Source: Desulfotomaculum sp.
Lineage (GTDB): Bacteria > Bacillota > Desulfotomaculia > Desulfotomaculales > Desulfohalotomaculaceae
Assembly: GCA_021129825.1 (NCBI GenBank)
Contig: JAJOKO010000164.1
Coordinates: 1 to 35,330 of the forward strand
Direction: 5' to 3'
Length of the DNA: 35,330 nt
Shown: positions 1 through 8,737 of the stretch, in pieces
How the letters are laid out: each line of letters starts with the position of its first letter
How positions within the stretch are numbered: the first letter of the stretch is position 1
Translations under genes and position numbers: made by a program
Notes under the pieces: model-generated
The model's database searches: none
The model's input: only the letters and a program-made list of their open reading frames with translations
What the model was told of the DNA's origin: nothing

Positions 1-540
1 TTGGCTTTGCAATTATATCAACCCGGTTCAGAGGATAGGGGACACACCGCACCCACCTGGCGGAATGTCCCCATCAATTCAGTGGTTATTGAATTTGATC
101 AAATTATTGCTGCGGTGCAAAACGGTACAGTTGATGCCGGTTTGATTATTCACGAGGGACAGTTAACCTATCAAGAAGAAGGGCTGGAACTGGTGCTTGA
201 TCTTGGTAAATGGTGGTATGAAAAGAGCCAAGGGTTACCTTTACCACTAGGTGGCAATGTAATCAAAAAAGATTTGGGAGAACAGGTAATTAAAGAAGTT
301 TCCGTAATATTAAAAGAAAGTATTCAGTATTCGCTAACGCACAGGCAAGAAGCATTAGATTATGCTTTAGAGTTTGCGCGGGATATGCCCCGGGAAAAAG
401 CAGATAAATTCGTTGGTATGTATGTTAACGATTTGACGGTAGACTATGGTAACAGGGGCAAGCAAGCTGTGGAAGTTTTTTTGCAAGCAGCTTATGATCA
501 GGGGTTAATTAAGCATTTACCCAAGATTACTTTTGTGTAG
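1..540 (+). CDS. mqnD: 1,4-dihydroxy-6-naphthoate synthase MqnD, 3' part (5' end outside window)
   Basis: Protein contains FDQIIAAVQNGTVDAGLIIHEGQLTYQEEGLELVLDLGKWWYEKSQGLPLPLGGNVIKKDLG, typical of MqnD. The N-terminal half is missing, so the TTG at position 1 is probably internal. Confidence 0.9.
   Translation: MALQLYQPGSEDRGHTAPTWRNVPINSVVIEFDQIIAAVQNGTVDAGLIIHEGQLTYQEEGLELVLDLGKWWYEKSQGLPLPLGGNVIKKDLGEQVIKEVSVILKESIQYSLTHRQEALDYALEFARDMPREKADKFVGMYVNDLTVDYGNRGKQAVEVFLQAAYDQGLIKHLPKITFV
34..78. repeat. Palindromic REP-like element copy 1, inside the mqnD reading frame
   Basis: gataggggacacaccgcacccacctggcggaatgtccccatcaat shares both ends with copies at 17293 and 33559. Terminal GGGGACA/TGTCCCC and inner CCGC/GCGG are complementary. 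Confidence 0.85.
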
Positions 541-568
541 GGATTATGGATAAACATCGCTTATTTAA

Positions 569-756
569 AGTGTGTGTTCGAAAAGTATGTTTGTGGTAAA
601 AACCCCCCTCCCCCTAACCCCCTCCCACGAGGGGAGGGGGGATTGAATCTCCTCCCCCTTGATGGGGGAGGGTAGGGTGGGGGTGTGTTTTAAGATTAAT
701 TGGATTAATATGTAAATTTTAAATGTGCTAAATGGTACCCTTTTCGAACACGCACT
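569..756. mobile_element. MITE-like element A1, 188 bp, 17-bp terminal inverted repeats
   Basis: AGTGTGTGTTCGAAAAG (569-585) versus CTTTTCGAACACGCACT (740-756), 16/17 complementary. No transposase ORF. An inverted relative starts at 35164. Confidence 0.8.
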
Positions 757-782
757 AAAAAATATAATCTTTTAGAGAAGGA

Positions 783-1052
783 GTGAGGGAAATTAACAGG
801 TATGCAATAGAGATATTCTATAGCAAAGAGGATGAAGGGTATATTGCAGTGACACCTGAATTACCGGGATGTTCTGCATTTGGAGAAACGGAAGAAGGGG
901 CATTGAAAGAGATAAAAGCAGCTATGGAACTATGGATTGAAACTGCCAAAAAAGAAGAGAGAAATATACCACAACCTTGCGAAAAAGAACTCCTTAGACT
1001 AGTTTATGAAGAAAATTTTTGTTCTACACGCACTGGTAGAGTTAGTGTTTGA
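783..1052 (+). CDS. HicB-family antitoxin-like protein, no adjacent HicA; start codon uncertain
   Basis: YAIEIFYSKEDEGYIAVTPELPGCSAFGETEEGALKEIKAAMELWIE matches the HicB N-terminal fold pattern. The GTG start lies almost on the AAGGAG motif, so the start is ambiguous. Confidence 0.75.
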   Translation: MREINRYAIEIFYSKEDEGYIAVTPELPGCSAFGETEEGALKEIKAAMELWIETAKKEERNIPQPCEKELLRLVYEENFCSTRTGRVSV

Positions 1053-1079
1053 TGCTTTGAATAAGGAGATTATTGTTTT

Positions 1080-2237
1080 ATGGCAGATATATTACTGGAT
1101 AAAGAGCTTGCGGATATTGCTACCAAGGTGCAATCTGGTCAACGATTAGACAAAAATGATGCTATCCGTTTATTTGAAACGTCAAATTTACCGGCTGTTG
1201 GTTGCTTAGCCAATATGGTTAAGCAACGTAAGCACCAGAACAACGTTTATTTTGTCGTTAACCGGCATATTACGCATACTAATATTTGTGTTAATCGCTG
1301 TAAGTTTTGTGCGTTTGGCAAGGCTAAAGAGGAACCGGATAGTTATGTACTTGCTATCGATAAAATAGTGGAACAAGCGTTGGCAACAAAAACGCTAAAT
1401 GTTTGTGAATTACATATTGTCGGGGGATTAAATCCGGATTTAGATTTGGCTTATTATTTGGCAATGTTTCGCCGGTTGAGGATGGCTTTACCCGGGGTAA
1501 TTATCAAGGCTTTGACAGCAGTAGAGATTGACTACTTGGCTACTAAACACCAATTGACAGTAGCCGAAACTTTAAAAAGGCTACAAGCTGCCGGGTTGCA
1601 GTATTTACCCGGTGGTGGTGCGGAAGTTTTTTCAAGCCGGGTACGCCAGTTGACCTGTCCTGATAAAATAAGCGGTGAACGTTGGTTAGAAGTACATGCT
1701 ACGGCTCATCGTTTAGGGATTCGCACTAACGCTACCATATTATATGGTCATGTGGAAACGGTAACAGAGCGGGTGGAACACCTGTTGAAGTTAAGAGCAC
1801 TTCAAGACCAGACCGGTGGTTTTTTATCTTTTGTACCGTTGGCTTTTCAACCGCAAAATACTGAATTAGCTGTTGCCGGTATTTGTGGTCCTACCGGTGT
1901 TGATGATTTAAAGATGTTGGCGGTATCCCGCTTGATTTTAGATAATTTTGAGCACATCAAAGCTTATTGGATTAACGTGGGTGTTAAATTGGTGCAAATT
2001 GCTTTGCACTTTGGTGTAGATGATATTCACGGTACAGTAGTAGAAGAGCAAATATCGCATGCCGCCGGAGCCAGTACCAAGCAAACACTAACTAAAGCAG
2101 AATTGATCAACTTAATTGTGCAGGTCGGCAAAGTGCCAGTAGAAAGAAAGGTTGGACAAACCAATGGTTTGCCCAATAAAAAAAGCCGACCCGGCGGAGG
2201 TCAGCTTAAAAAACAATCCAATAATTTAAGTACGTGA
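1080..2237 (+). CDS. mqnE: Aminofutalosine synthase MqnE (radical SAM)
   Basis: NRHITHTNICVNRCKFCAFGK (CxxxCxxC), HIVGGLNPDL, LPGGGAEVFSSRVR, TNATILYGHVET; next to mqnD. Confidence 0.9.
   Translation: MADILLDKELADIATKVQSGQRLDKNDAIRLFETSNLPAVGCLANMVKQRKHQNNVYFVVNRHITHTNICVNRCKFCAFGKAKEEPDSYVLAIDKIVEQALATKTLNVCELHIVGGLNPDLDLAYYLAMFRRLRMALPGVIIKALTAVEIDYLATKHQLTVAETLKRLQAAGLQYLPGGGAEVFSSRVRQLTCPDKISGERWLEVHATAHRLGIRTNATILYGHVETVTERVEHLLKLRALQDQTGGFLSFVPLAFQPQNTELAVAGICGPTGVDDLKMLAVSRLILDNFEHIKAYWINVGVKLVQIALHFGVDDIHGTVVEEQISHAAGASTKQTLTKAELINLIVQVGKVPVERKVGQTNGLPNKKSRPGGGQLKKQSNNLST
2177..2207 (-). terminator. Rho-independent terminator for the minus-strand TtcA-like gene, inside the 3' coding end of mqnE
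   Basis: Minus strand AAGCTGACCtccgccgGGTCGGCTT followed by a T-rich run (TTTTTATT). Confidence 0.7.
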
Positions 2238-2290
2238 CTGGGCTTCCTCTATCTTATGGTGGCGGGGGTAAAGGTGTGCTTAAATAATTC

Positions 2291-3040
2291 TTACCGGTGT
2301 TTGTCTATTTTCGGCCACAGGTTGGTTTTTTTGAATTTTTTTAAAGCGTGAATAAAATTTTCTCTCAAACGGGGATATTGCTCAGAGAGTTTGCTTACTA
2401 ATTTTTTAACTTCTTCTCGTTTAGTCTTACGGTTTACTGGGCAAGGATTGTGAATGATGGGCACCGCAACTTGTTCTGTTAACTTAACAATATTTTTTTC
2501 TGTTAAATATACCAGAGGGCGGATAACTGTTAAATCAGTACGATCTAAATAGGTACTAGGGGAAAAAGTTTGTAATTGAGCATTATAAAATAAATTCAAA
2601 AAGAAGGTTTCAATAGCATCATCTAGATGGTGGGCTAAAGCAACTTTGTTACATTTCAAGGCTACTGCGGCACTGTTTAATGCTCCCCGGCGCAAGTTGG
2701 CACAAAGTGAGCAAGGATTTTTTTCTTGCCGGGTTTCAAAAACGATGCGTCCGATTGCTCCGGGTTGTACATACAACGATAGATCCAGAGAGTGGCAGAA
2801 ATTTTCCAAAGGAGTAATATCTACATCCCAACCCATATCTACATGAATAGGTTGAATTTTAAAATCATACGGATAATATTTTTGATAATGAGCCAGTAGA
2901 TATAATAAAACACTACTGTCTTTACCGCCAGAAACGCCGATAGCAACCTGATCGCCAGCTTTGATCAGGTTATAGTCGGTAATTGCTTTCACTGTTTCTC
3001 TCAGGACCGTGCGTAAAATTTTATTTTTTTTCTGACCCAC
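2291..3040 (-). CDS. TtcA-like PP-loop ATPase (tRNA 2-thiolation family)
   Basis: GVSGGKDSSVLLYLL P-loop, PCSLCANLRRGALN, HHLDDAIETFFLNL. Confidence 0.85.
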   Translation of the reverse strand: MGQKKNKILRTVLRETVKAITDYNLIKAGDQVAIGVSGGKDSSVLLYLLAHYQKYYPYDFKIQPIHVDMGWDVDITPLENFCHSLDLSLYVQPGAIGRIVFETRQEKNPCSLCANLRRGALNSAAVALKCNKVALAHHLDDAIETFFLNLFYNAQLQTFSPSTYLDRTDLTVIRPLVYLTEKNIVKLTEQVAVPIIHNPCPVNRKTKREEVKKLVSKLSEQYPRLRENFIHALKKFKKTNLWPKIDKHR

Positions 3041-3195
3041 TGTGGTTCACATCCTTATTTTTATGAAAATAACCAGTTGATTTTTAGATATTTGACAATA
3101 TTTTTTAAAGCTGTTACAGTTAATCATTATAACACTATTAGTGAACGGGTGTTAATAAAGTTGGCAGTTGATTTATATTGGGGGTATTTTGGTAA

Positions 3196-4401
3196 ATGGG
3201 TATTGAAAAAACCTATGCAGAAATTAATGCTAAAATCAAAAGTGGTCAGGCAGTGATAGTCACTGCTGAAGAAATCATTCCTTTGGTTCAAGAAAAAGGG
3301 CTTACTCAAGCTACTAAAGAAGTGGATGTAGTCACTACCGGTACTTTTGGTCCGATGTGTTCTTCCGGTGCCTTTTTGAATTTTGGGCATGCTAACCCCC
3401 GGATGAGGATGAGCAAGGTCTGGCTGAATAATGTGCCCGCCTATGCTGGTATAGCGGCGGCGGATGCTTATATCGGGGCTACTGAAACCAAAGAAGATGA
3501 TCCGCTTAATAGTAACTTTCCAGGAGAGTTTCGTTATGGCGGTGGTCATGTTATTGAAGACTTGGTCAGTGGTAAACCAGTACATTTTAAAGCTAAATCT
3601 TACGGTACCGATTGTTACCCTCGTCGAGAATTAGAAACTAAAATCACTATTAATGATGTTAATGAAGTTTTTTTATTTAACCCGCGAAATGCTTATCAAA
3701 ATTATAATTGTGCGGTTAATTTAAGTAAAAAAACAATCTATACTTATATGGGAATGTTACAACCGGATATTGCCAATGCCCATTACAGCACTTCCGGGCA
3801 ATTGAGTCCGCTTTTAAAAGACCCGCATTTCCTCACTATTGGTGTGGGTACCCGTATTTTCTTAGGCGGTGGCGTAGGCTATGTAGCCTGGCATGGCACC
3901 CAGCATTTCCCCGGGATGCTTAATGATAATCAAGGGCAGGAATTACATCCCAGTGGTGGTACACTGGCAGTCATAGGTGATTTGAAACAAATGAAATCCC
4001 GCTACATTAGAGGAAATAGCTTTTTAGGTTATGGCTGCACGTTAATGGTTGGTATCGGTGTGCCGCTACCAATTTTAAATGAAGAAGTGATGCGTTGGGC
4101 TGCTCGTACAGACCAAGAACTATATGCCCCGGTAGTAGATTATAGTGATGAATATCCTAATTTGAAATCTGGAAAATTGGGCGTTGTCAGCTATGCAGAT
4201 TTAAAAAGTGGCCAGATCATGCTTAAAGGGAAACAAGTAAAAACGGCCCCGCTATCCAGTTATCCGATGGCGGTAGAGATTGCTAACGAACTCAAAGCAT
4301 GGATTAAAGCCGGTAAGTTTGAACTATCTCAGCCAGTGCAAAATTTGCCAGCAGTTAAAGATAATATTGTGGCTAAATCACTAGTTACCAGTGGTCAGTA
4401 G
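3196..4401 (+). CDS. Homocysteine biosynthesis protein (DUF39 / COG1900)
   Basis: TTGTFGPMCSSGAFLNFGHANPRMRMSKVWLNNVPAYAGIAAADAYIGAT; followed by NIL-ferredoxin and UPF0280 genes. Confidence 0.9.
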   Translation: MGIEKTYAEINAKIKSGQAVIVTAEEIIPLVQEKGLTQATKEVDVVTTGTFGPMCSSGAFLNFGHANPRMRMSKVWLNNVPAYAGIAAADAYIGATETKEDDPLNSNFPGEFRYGGGHVIEDLVSGKPVHFKAKSYGTDCYPRRELETKITINDVNEVFLFNPRNAYQNYNCAVNLSKKTIYTYMGMLQPDIANAHYSTSGQLSPLLKDPHFLTIGVGTRIFLGGGVGYVAWHGTQHFPGMLNDNQGQELHPSGGTLAVIGDLKQMKSRYIRGNSFLGYGCTLMVGIGVPLPILNEEVMRWAARTDQELYAPVVDYSDEYPNLKSGKLGVVSYADLKSGQIMLKGKQVKTAPLSSYPMAVEIANELKAWIKAGKFELSQPVQNLPAVKDNIVAKSLVTSGQ

Positions 4402-4439
4402 TCAGTGGTCAGTGATCACTGACAAAAGGAGTAAAAGTA

Positions 4440-4840
4440 TGTCTTCTAAAAAAATAATCTTGCGTTTCTGCAAAGATACTTCTGATAAACCGGTCATTTA
4501 CCATTTGGTTAAAGATTATGACTGGATCGTTAATATTATTAAGGCGCGGATTAACCCGGATAAAGAAGGAACTATGGTGCTAGAGGTTACCGGTGCTAAT
4601 TATGATCAGGGCATCAAGTTTTTAGAAGCGCAAAATATTAAAGTGCAAATGTTGGCTGAACAAATTAAGCATAATCAAGAATGCTGTACCAGTTGCGGAA
4701 TTTGTACTACTGCTTGTCCTACAGGGGCTTTGTATTTAGAACGCCCGGCAATGCAGGTGGTATTTGACAGTGATAAATGTGTGATTTGCCGGCAGTGCTT
4801 AAAAGTTTGCCCGGTAAAAGCGATGGAAGTTTGTTTTTAG
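4440..4840 (+). CDS. NIL domain and 4Fe-4S ferredoxin protein
   Basis: Likely start ATG 4440 (MSSKKIILRF). Two CxxCxxCxxxC motifs: CTSCGICTTACP and CVICRQCLKVCP. Confidence 0.88.
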
Positions 4841-4841
4841 C

Positions 4842-5606
4842 GTGATCAGCGTGGCATATGAAGAAAGAAAATATCGCCGGCTCCATTGTCAGGCAGATTT
4901 AGTGCATTTTCAAGTAGTAGTCAAAGAAACTGATTTGGATATTGCGGTAGAGCGAAGGTGCTTTAATCCGGAATTATTGCAGTGGTTAAAAAAATTAGTG
5001 ACGACTTATCGCCGGCAATTAGAAACATACATCCAGCGTGATCCCCAGTTTGCCAGTAGTTTAAAGCCATATTTGCCGTTGCCTTCAGCGCCGCCAGCGG
5101 CAGTAATAATGGCTGAGACAACTAAGGTAGCTGGTGTAGGACCATTGGCTGCTGTAGCGGGTGCTTTTGCGCAATATGTTGGTGAACAATTATGCCGGTA
5201 TTTAGAAGCTGGAACTAAAGAAATAATTGTTGAAAATGGTGGCGACATTTATATACGGGCTATTAAAAGCAGGCGTATTGGCATCTTTGCGGGTAACTCG
5301 CCCTTTAGTCAGCGGATGGCGTTAGAAATAGCACCGGCACAAACCCCTTTAGGTATTTGCACTTCAGCGGGCACATTAGGGCATTCACTCAGTTTTGGTA
5401 ATGCCGATGCGGTGGTAGTGTTGTCACCTTCGACCGCTTTAGCAGATGCAGTAGCTACCGCATCTGCTAATTTAGTGAATAATGCGGCTGATTTAAAAAA
5501 AGCAGTAGACTTCGCTACATCAATAACCGGTGTAACCGGTGCTTTAGCAATTTATGGCGATAAAATGGCAATCCGGGGAGCGATAAAATTAATACCAATT
5601 AATTAG
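4842..5606 (+). CDS. UPF0280 family protein (ApbE-like fold, COG2122)
   Basis: VAGVGPLAAVAGAFAQYVGE, IVENGGDIYI, GICTSAGTLGHSLSFGNADAVVVLS. Confidence 0.88.
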   Translation: MISVAYEERKYRRLHCQADLVHFQVVVKETDLDIAVERRCFNPELLQWLKKLVTTYRRQLETYIQRDPQFASSLKPYLPLPSAPPAAVIMAETTKVAGVGPLAAVAGAFAQYVGEQLCRYLEAGTKEIIVENGGDIYIRAIKSRRIGIFAGNSPFSQRMALEIAPAQTPLGICTSAGTLGHSLSFGNADAVVVLSPSTALADAVATASANLVNNAADLKKAVDFATSITGVTGALAIYGDKMAIRGAIKLIPIN

Positions 5607-5690
5607 GTGAATGGTAGAAAAAGAACTGCCGGCACCTTAAAGAAAAGATGAAAATGAACCGACTTTGATTATAAAAGGGGGAGAAACATA

Positions 5691-7427
5691 TTGACCAATA
5701 CTAAAATTTCATTAAATGAAAATGGCAAATTAATCATACCGGACAGTATAAAACGCCCGGTGCATTTGATTACTCATCCAGAGATTCAAATAACAGTAAA
5801 TGATAAGCAAATTGATGATTCGGTAGAAGTTACTGTTAAAGATGAAGTAATATTTTCAATAACGGGTGAAGGAGAACCAGGTGAAATATCAGTTACTATA
5901 TCCAAAGATCGGCTAAATGCTTACTTGCAACTTAAGCCCAGTATTCAAAAATACCCGGCTATTATCGAAAAAAACACCATTGAAGGTATTTTTATAGAAG
6001 CTCTAGTGCAGGAAAGAGATAATTATACTTTGGAAGCAAAGGATTTGCAACAGGCTTTAGCAGATAACGGGGTAGTTTACGAGATAGATCAAGCAGCATT
6101 GACTGGATTGTTGCAGGATCCACACCAAGAGCAGGTGCTAGTGGCCAAGGGTAGGGCTGCTCAGCCCGGGGTTGATGAATTTGTCAATGTTTTGGTGGAT
6201 ACCGAACCGGTTTATAATTTACAAACATCACCGGATGATAAAGTTAATTTTAAACGGAGCCGTACTATTGTGACGGTCACGCCGGGACAAGAATTGGCTG
6301 TCAAAACACCAGGTCAACCCGGCACCCCCGGTAAAGAAGTGACCGGAGCTGAAGTTCCGCCGCCGGATTATAAAAGATTAAATTTAGAAGCAGGAGAAGG
6401 TGCTGAAGTACAAAAAGATGGTTTTAGTATTGTGGTTACTGGTAAGGGTTTGCCAGTTGTACAAACTAAAGGGGATACTTGGTTTTTTCAAGTCCAACCG
6501 GTGTTTATAACTAGCGAAGTTAATTTAGCTACCGGTAATTTAGAATTTGACGGGAATATTATCATTCAAAAAGAAGTAGCAGCAGGGATGTCAGTTTTTG
6601 GAACAGGGAACATCCTGATTGAGGGTGCTACTTATGATGCTAAAATTATTGCTTTAGGAAATGTAGTGGTGAATAAAAACATTATTAATACCTTTATTAG
6701 TGCCGGGGCAACCTCGGATTATATGGATCGTTTAAAAAACACGTTGGCAGAGATCGAACAAGCTTTGGGGAAATTATATCAATACTTAACAATAGTAGTA
6801 TTGCAATATAACCAGCAATATGAAGGTAAAAGTTTGCATGCCGGTCAATTGATTACCAATATTATAAGCAAAAAATTTGCAGATTTACCTAAAAAAGTAA
6901 CAGAATTAGATCAAGTTTTACGTAAAAAAGAATGTATTGTGGCTGCTGAAGTAGAAAGCGTCATTAAAGAATTAGATATGAAATTTAGGCGTTTAGGTTG
7001 GCTAAACACTAAAAATTCGGAAGAAGTCCAGCAATTGCAACAGCGAGTGTTAAAAGCGGTAGCATTATTAATAGCGGATACTGAAGAACAAAAAGGCGAT
7101 GTTGTAGTTGGCTATGCGGTAAATTCAACTATCGAAGCAGCCGGAAATGTGCATGTTAGCGGCCAGGGGTGTGTTAACACCGCTATTAATGCTAAAGGGG
7201 ATGTGACGATAGATGCTGTTTTTCGGGGCGGTACTATCAACTGCGCCGGGACAGTAAAAATCAGGGAAGCCGGTTCGCAAATGGGTGTAAAAACAGCAGT
7301 TAAAACTAGTGGGCAACCGGTACAAATTGAAACCGCACACCCGAATGTAAATATTTTAGCCGGTACAAATGGGCGTACTATTCATACTACCGAATTTAAG
7401 TTATTTATCCAAGAAGAGGCAGAATAA
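5691..7427 (+). CDS. FapA-domain (DUF342) protein
   Basis: QPGTPGKEVTG, VYEIDQAAL, GNVVVNKNIIN, C-terminal beta-helix-like repeats (IEAAGNVHVSGQGCVNTAINAKGDVTI). Confidence 0.82.
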   Translation: MTNTKISLNENGKLIIPDSIKRPVHLITHPEIQITVNDKQIDDSVEVTVKDEVIFSITGEGEPGEISVTISKDRLNAYLQLKPSIQKYPAIIEKNTIEGIFIEALVQERDNYTLEAKDLQQALADNGVVYEIDQAALTGLLQDPHQEQVLVAKGRAAQPGVDEFVNVLVDTEPVYNLQTSPDDKVNFKRSRTIVTVTPGQELAVKTPGQPGTPGKEVTGAEVPPPDYKRLNLEAGEGAEVQKDGFSIVVTGKGLPVVQTKGDTWFFQVQPVFITSEVNLATGNLEFDGNIIIQKEVAAGMSVFGTGNILIEGATYDAKIIALGNVVVNKNIINTFISAGATSDYMDRLKNTLAEIEQALGKLYQYLTIVVLQYNQQYEGKSLHAGQLITNIISKKFADLPKKVTELDQVLRKKECIVAAEVESVIKELDMKFRRLGWLNTKNSEEVQQLQQRVLKAVALLIADTEEQKGDVVVGYAVNSTIEAAGNVHVSGQGCVNTAINAKGDVTIDAVFRGGTINCAGTVKIREAGSQMGVKTAVKTSGQPVQIETAHPNVNILAGTNGRTIHTTEFKLFIQEEAE

Positions 7428-7456
7428 TAGTGGTGAAATTATAAGGAGAACATTAA

Positions 7457-8704
7457 ATGCCAAAAGTGATGGTTGATTTTTATAAACTAGTGAATGCTTT
7501 ATCTACTGCTTTAGACTTAATTGGTGCAGGCATCAGACATCATCATATTAGGGTGGCTTTGATAGCCCGGCAAATTGCCACAGAGTTAAATTTATCTGAA
7601 AATGAAATCAATGAAATAGTATATGCTGCTCTGGTTCACGATGTAGGTATTAGTACTTTTAAAGAAAAAGCAGCTTTACTTAATTTTGAAATAAAAGAGT
7701 CTTATACGCACTGTGTACGGGGGCATTATTTATTACAAACGTCTACTTTACTGAAACCGCTGGCTAAAATTGTGCTTTGTCATCACGACCGGTGGAGTGG
7801 CGCTAACAAAACTGGTTTGCAAGGCACGGGTATTCCCTTGGCTAGTAGAATAATTCATCTGGCTGACCGGGTAGATATATTGATAGATGATAATCAATAT
7901 ATCTTAGACCAGCGAGAATTGATTATTAATAATATTAAAAAAATGGCCGGTCAGCTGTTTGACCCTTATTTAGTAGATGAATTTTTAAACACCAGCCAAA
8001 AACCTAGTTTTTGGCTGGATTTAGCTGGCGGTCAGTGTGAAAAAATATTATTACAGCAAATGAATAAACAAGCTTGGCAAGGGTTATGCCAAAAAAATAA
8101 TTGTAAAGTTGCGATTAATTTAGAAGAACTACTAAATATCAGTGAAATATTTGCCCAGGTAATAGATGCTAAAAGTAACTTTACTCATCGCCACTCTAAA
8201 CTAGTAGCAGATGTTTCTACTAGCATGGCGGTACTACTTGATTTTTCTGAAGCTCAATGCCAAACTATCAAAATAGCGAGTTTATTACATGATTTAGGTA
8301 AGTTAGCGATACCGGAATCAATTTTAGAAAAACCCGGTGTTCTTACTAATACAGAGATGAATTTGATGAAATCTCATACCTATTATACCTACCGAATTTT
8401 AGAGTTAGTTCCGGGATTTGAACAAATAAAGGAATGGGCTGCGTATCATCACGAGTGTTTAAACGGTAGTGGTTACCCTTTTGGAATTAAAACGGAAGAT
8501 TTAAGTACAGAGTCCCGAATGATGGCTATTAGTGATATTTTTGCAGCTTTGGTAGAAGACAGACCTTATCGTCAGGGCATGCCTAGGCATCAAGTGGAAA
8601 AAATATTATTGGATAAAGTAGCACGTCAACATTTGGATGGTCAGTTGGTAGAATTATTATTAGATAATTATGATCAATTATTGATTTGTAAAGAATCAGT
8701 CTAG
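7457..8704 (+). CDS. Tandem HD / HD-GYP domain phosphodiesterase
   Basis: HDVGIST and HDLGKLAIPESILEKPGVLTNTEMNLMKSHTYYTYRIL...HHECLNGSGYPFG. Confidence 0.88.
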   Translation: MPKVMVDFYKLVNALSTALDLIGAGIRHHHIRVALIARQIATELNLSENEINEIVYAALVHDVGISTFKEKAALLNFEIKESYTHCVRGHYLLQTSTLLKPLAKIVLCHHDRWSGANKTGLQGTGIPLASRIIHLADRVDILIDDNQYILDQRELIINNIKKMAGQLFDPYLVDEFLNTSQKPSFWLDLAGGQCEKILLQQMNKQAWQGLCQKNNCKVAINLEELLNISEIFAQVIDAKSNFTHRHSKLVADVSTSMAVLLDFSEAQCQTIKIASLLHDLGKLAIPESILEKPGVLTNTEMNLMKSHTYYTYRILELVPGFEQIKEWAAYHHECLNGSGYPFGIKTEDLSTESRMMAISDIFAALVEDRPYRQGMPRHQVEKILLDKVARQHLDGQLVELLLDNYDQLLICKESV

Positions 8705-8737
8705 GTTATGTATATATCGAAAGGCGTGATTAAAAAA

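Noticed and set aside
600-690. C/G-rich repeats as a possible CRISPR array
   Set aside because: No regular repeat-spacer periodicity; structure fits a MITE with inverted modules.
3127-3585. 152-aa minus-strand ORF
   Set aside because: Antisense to well-supported DUF39 coding sequence; no recognisable family.
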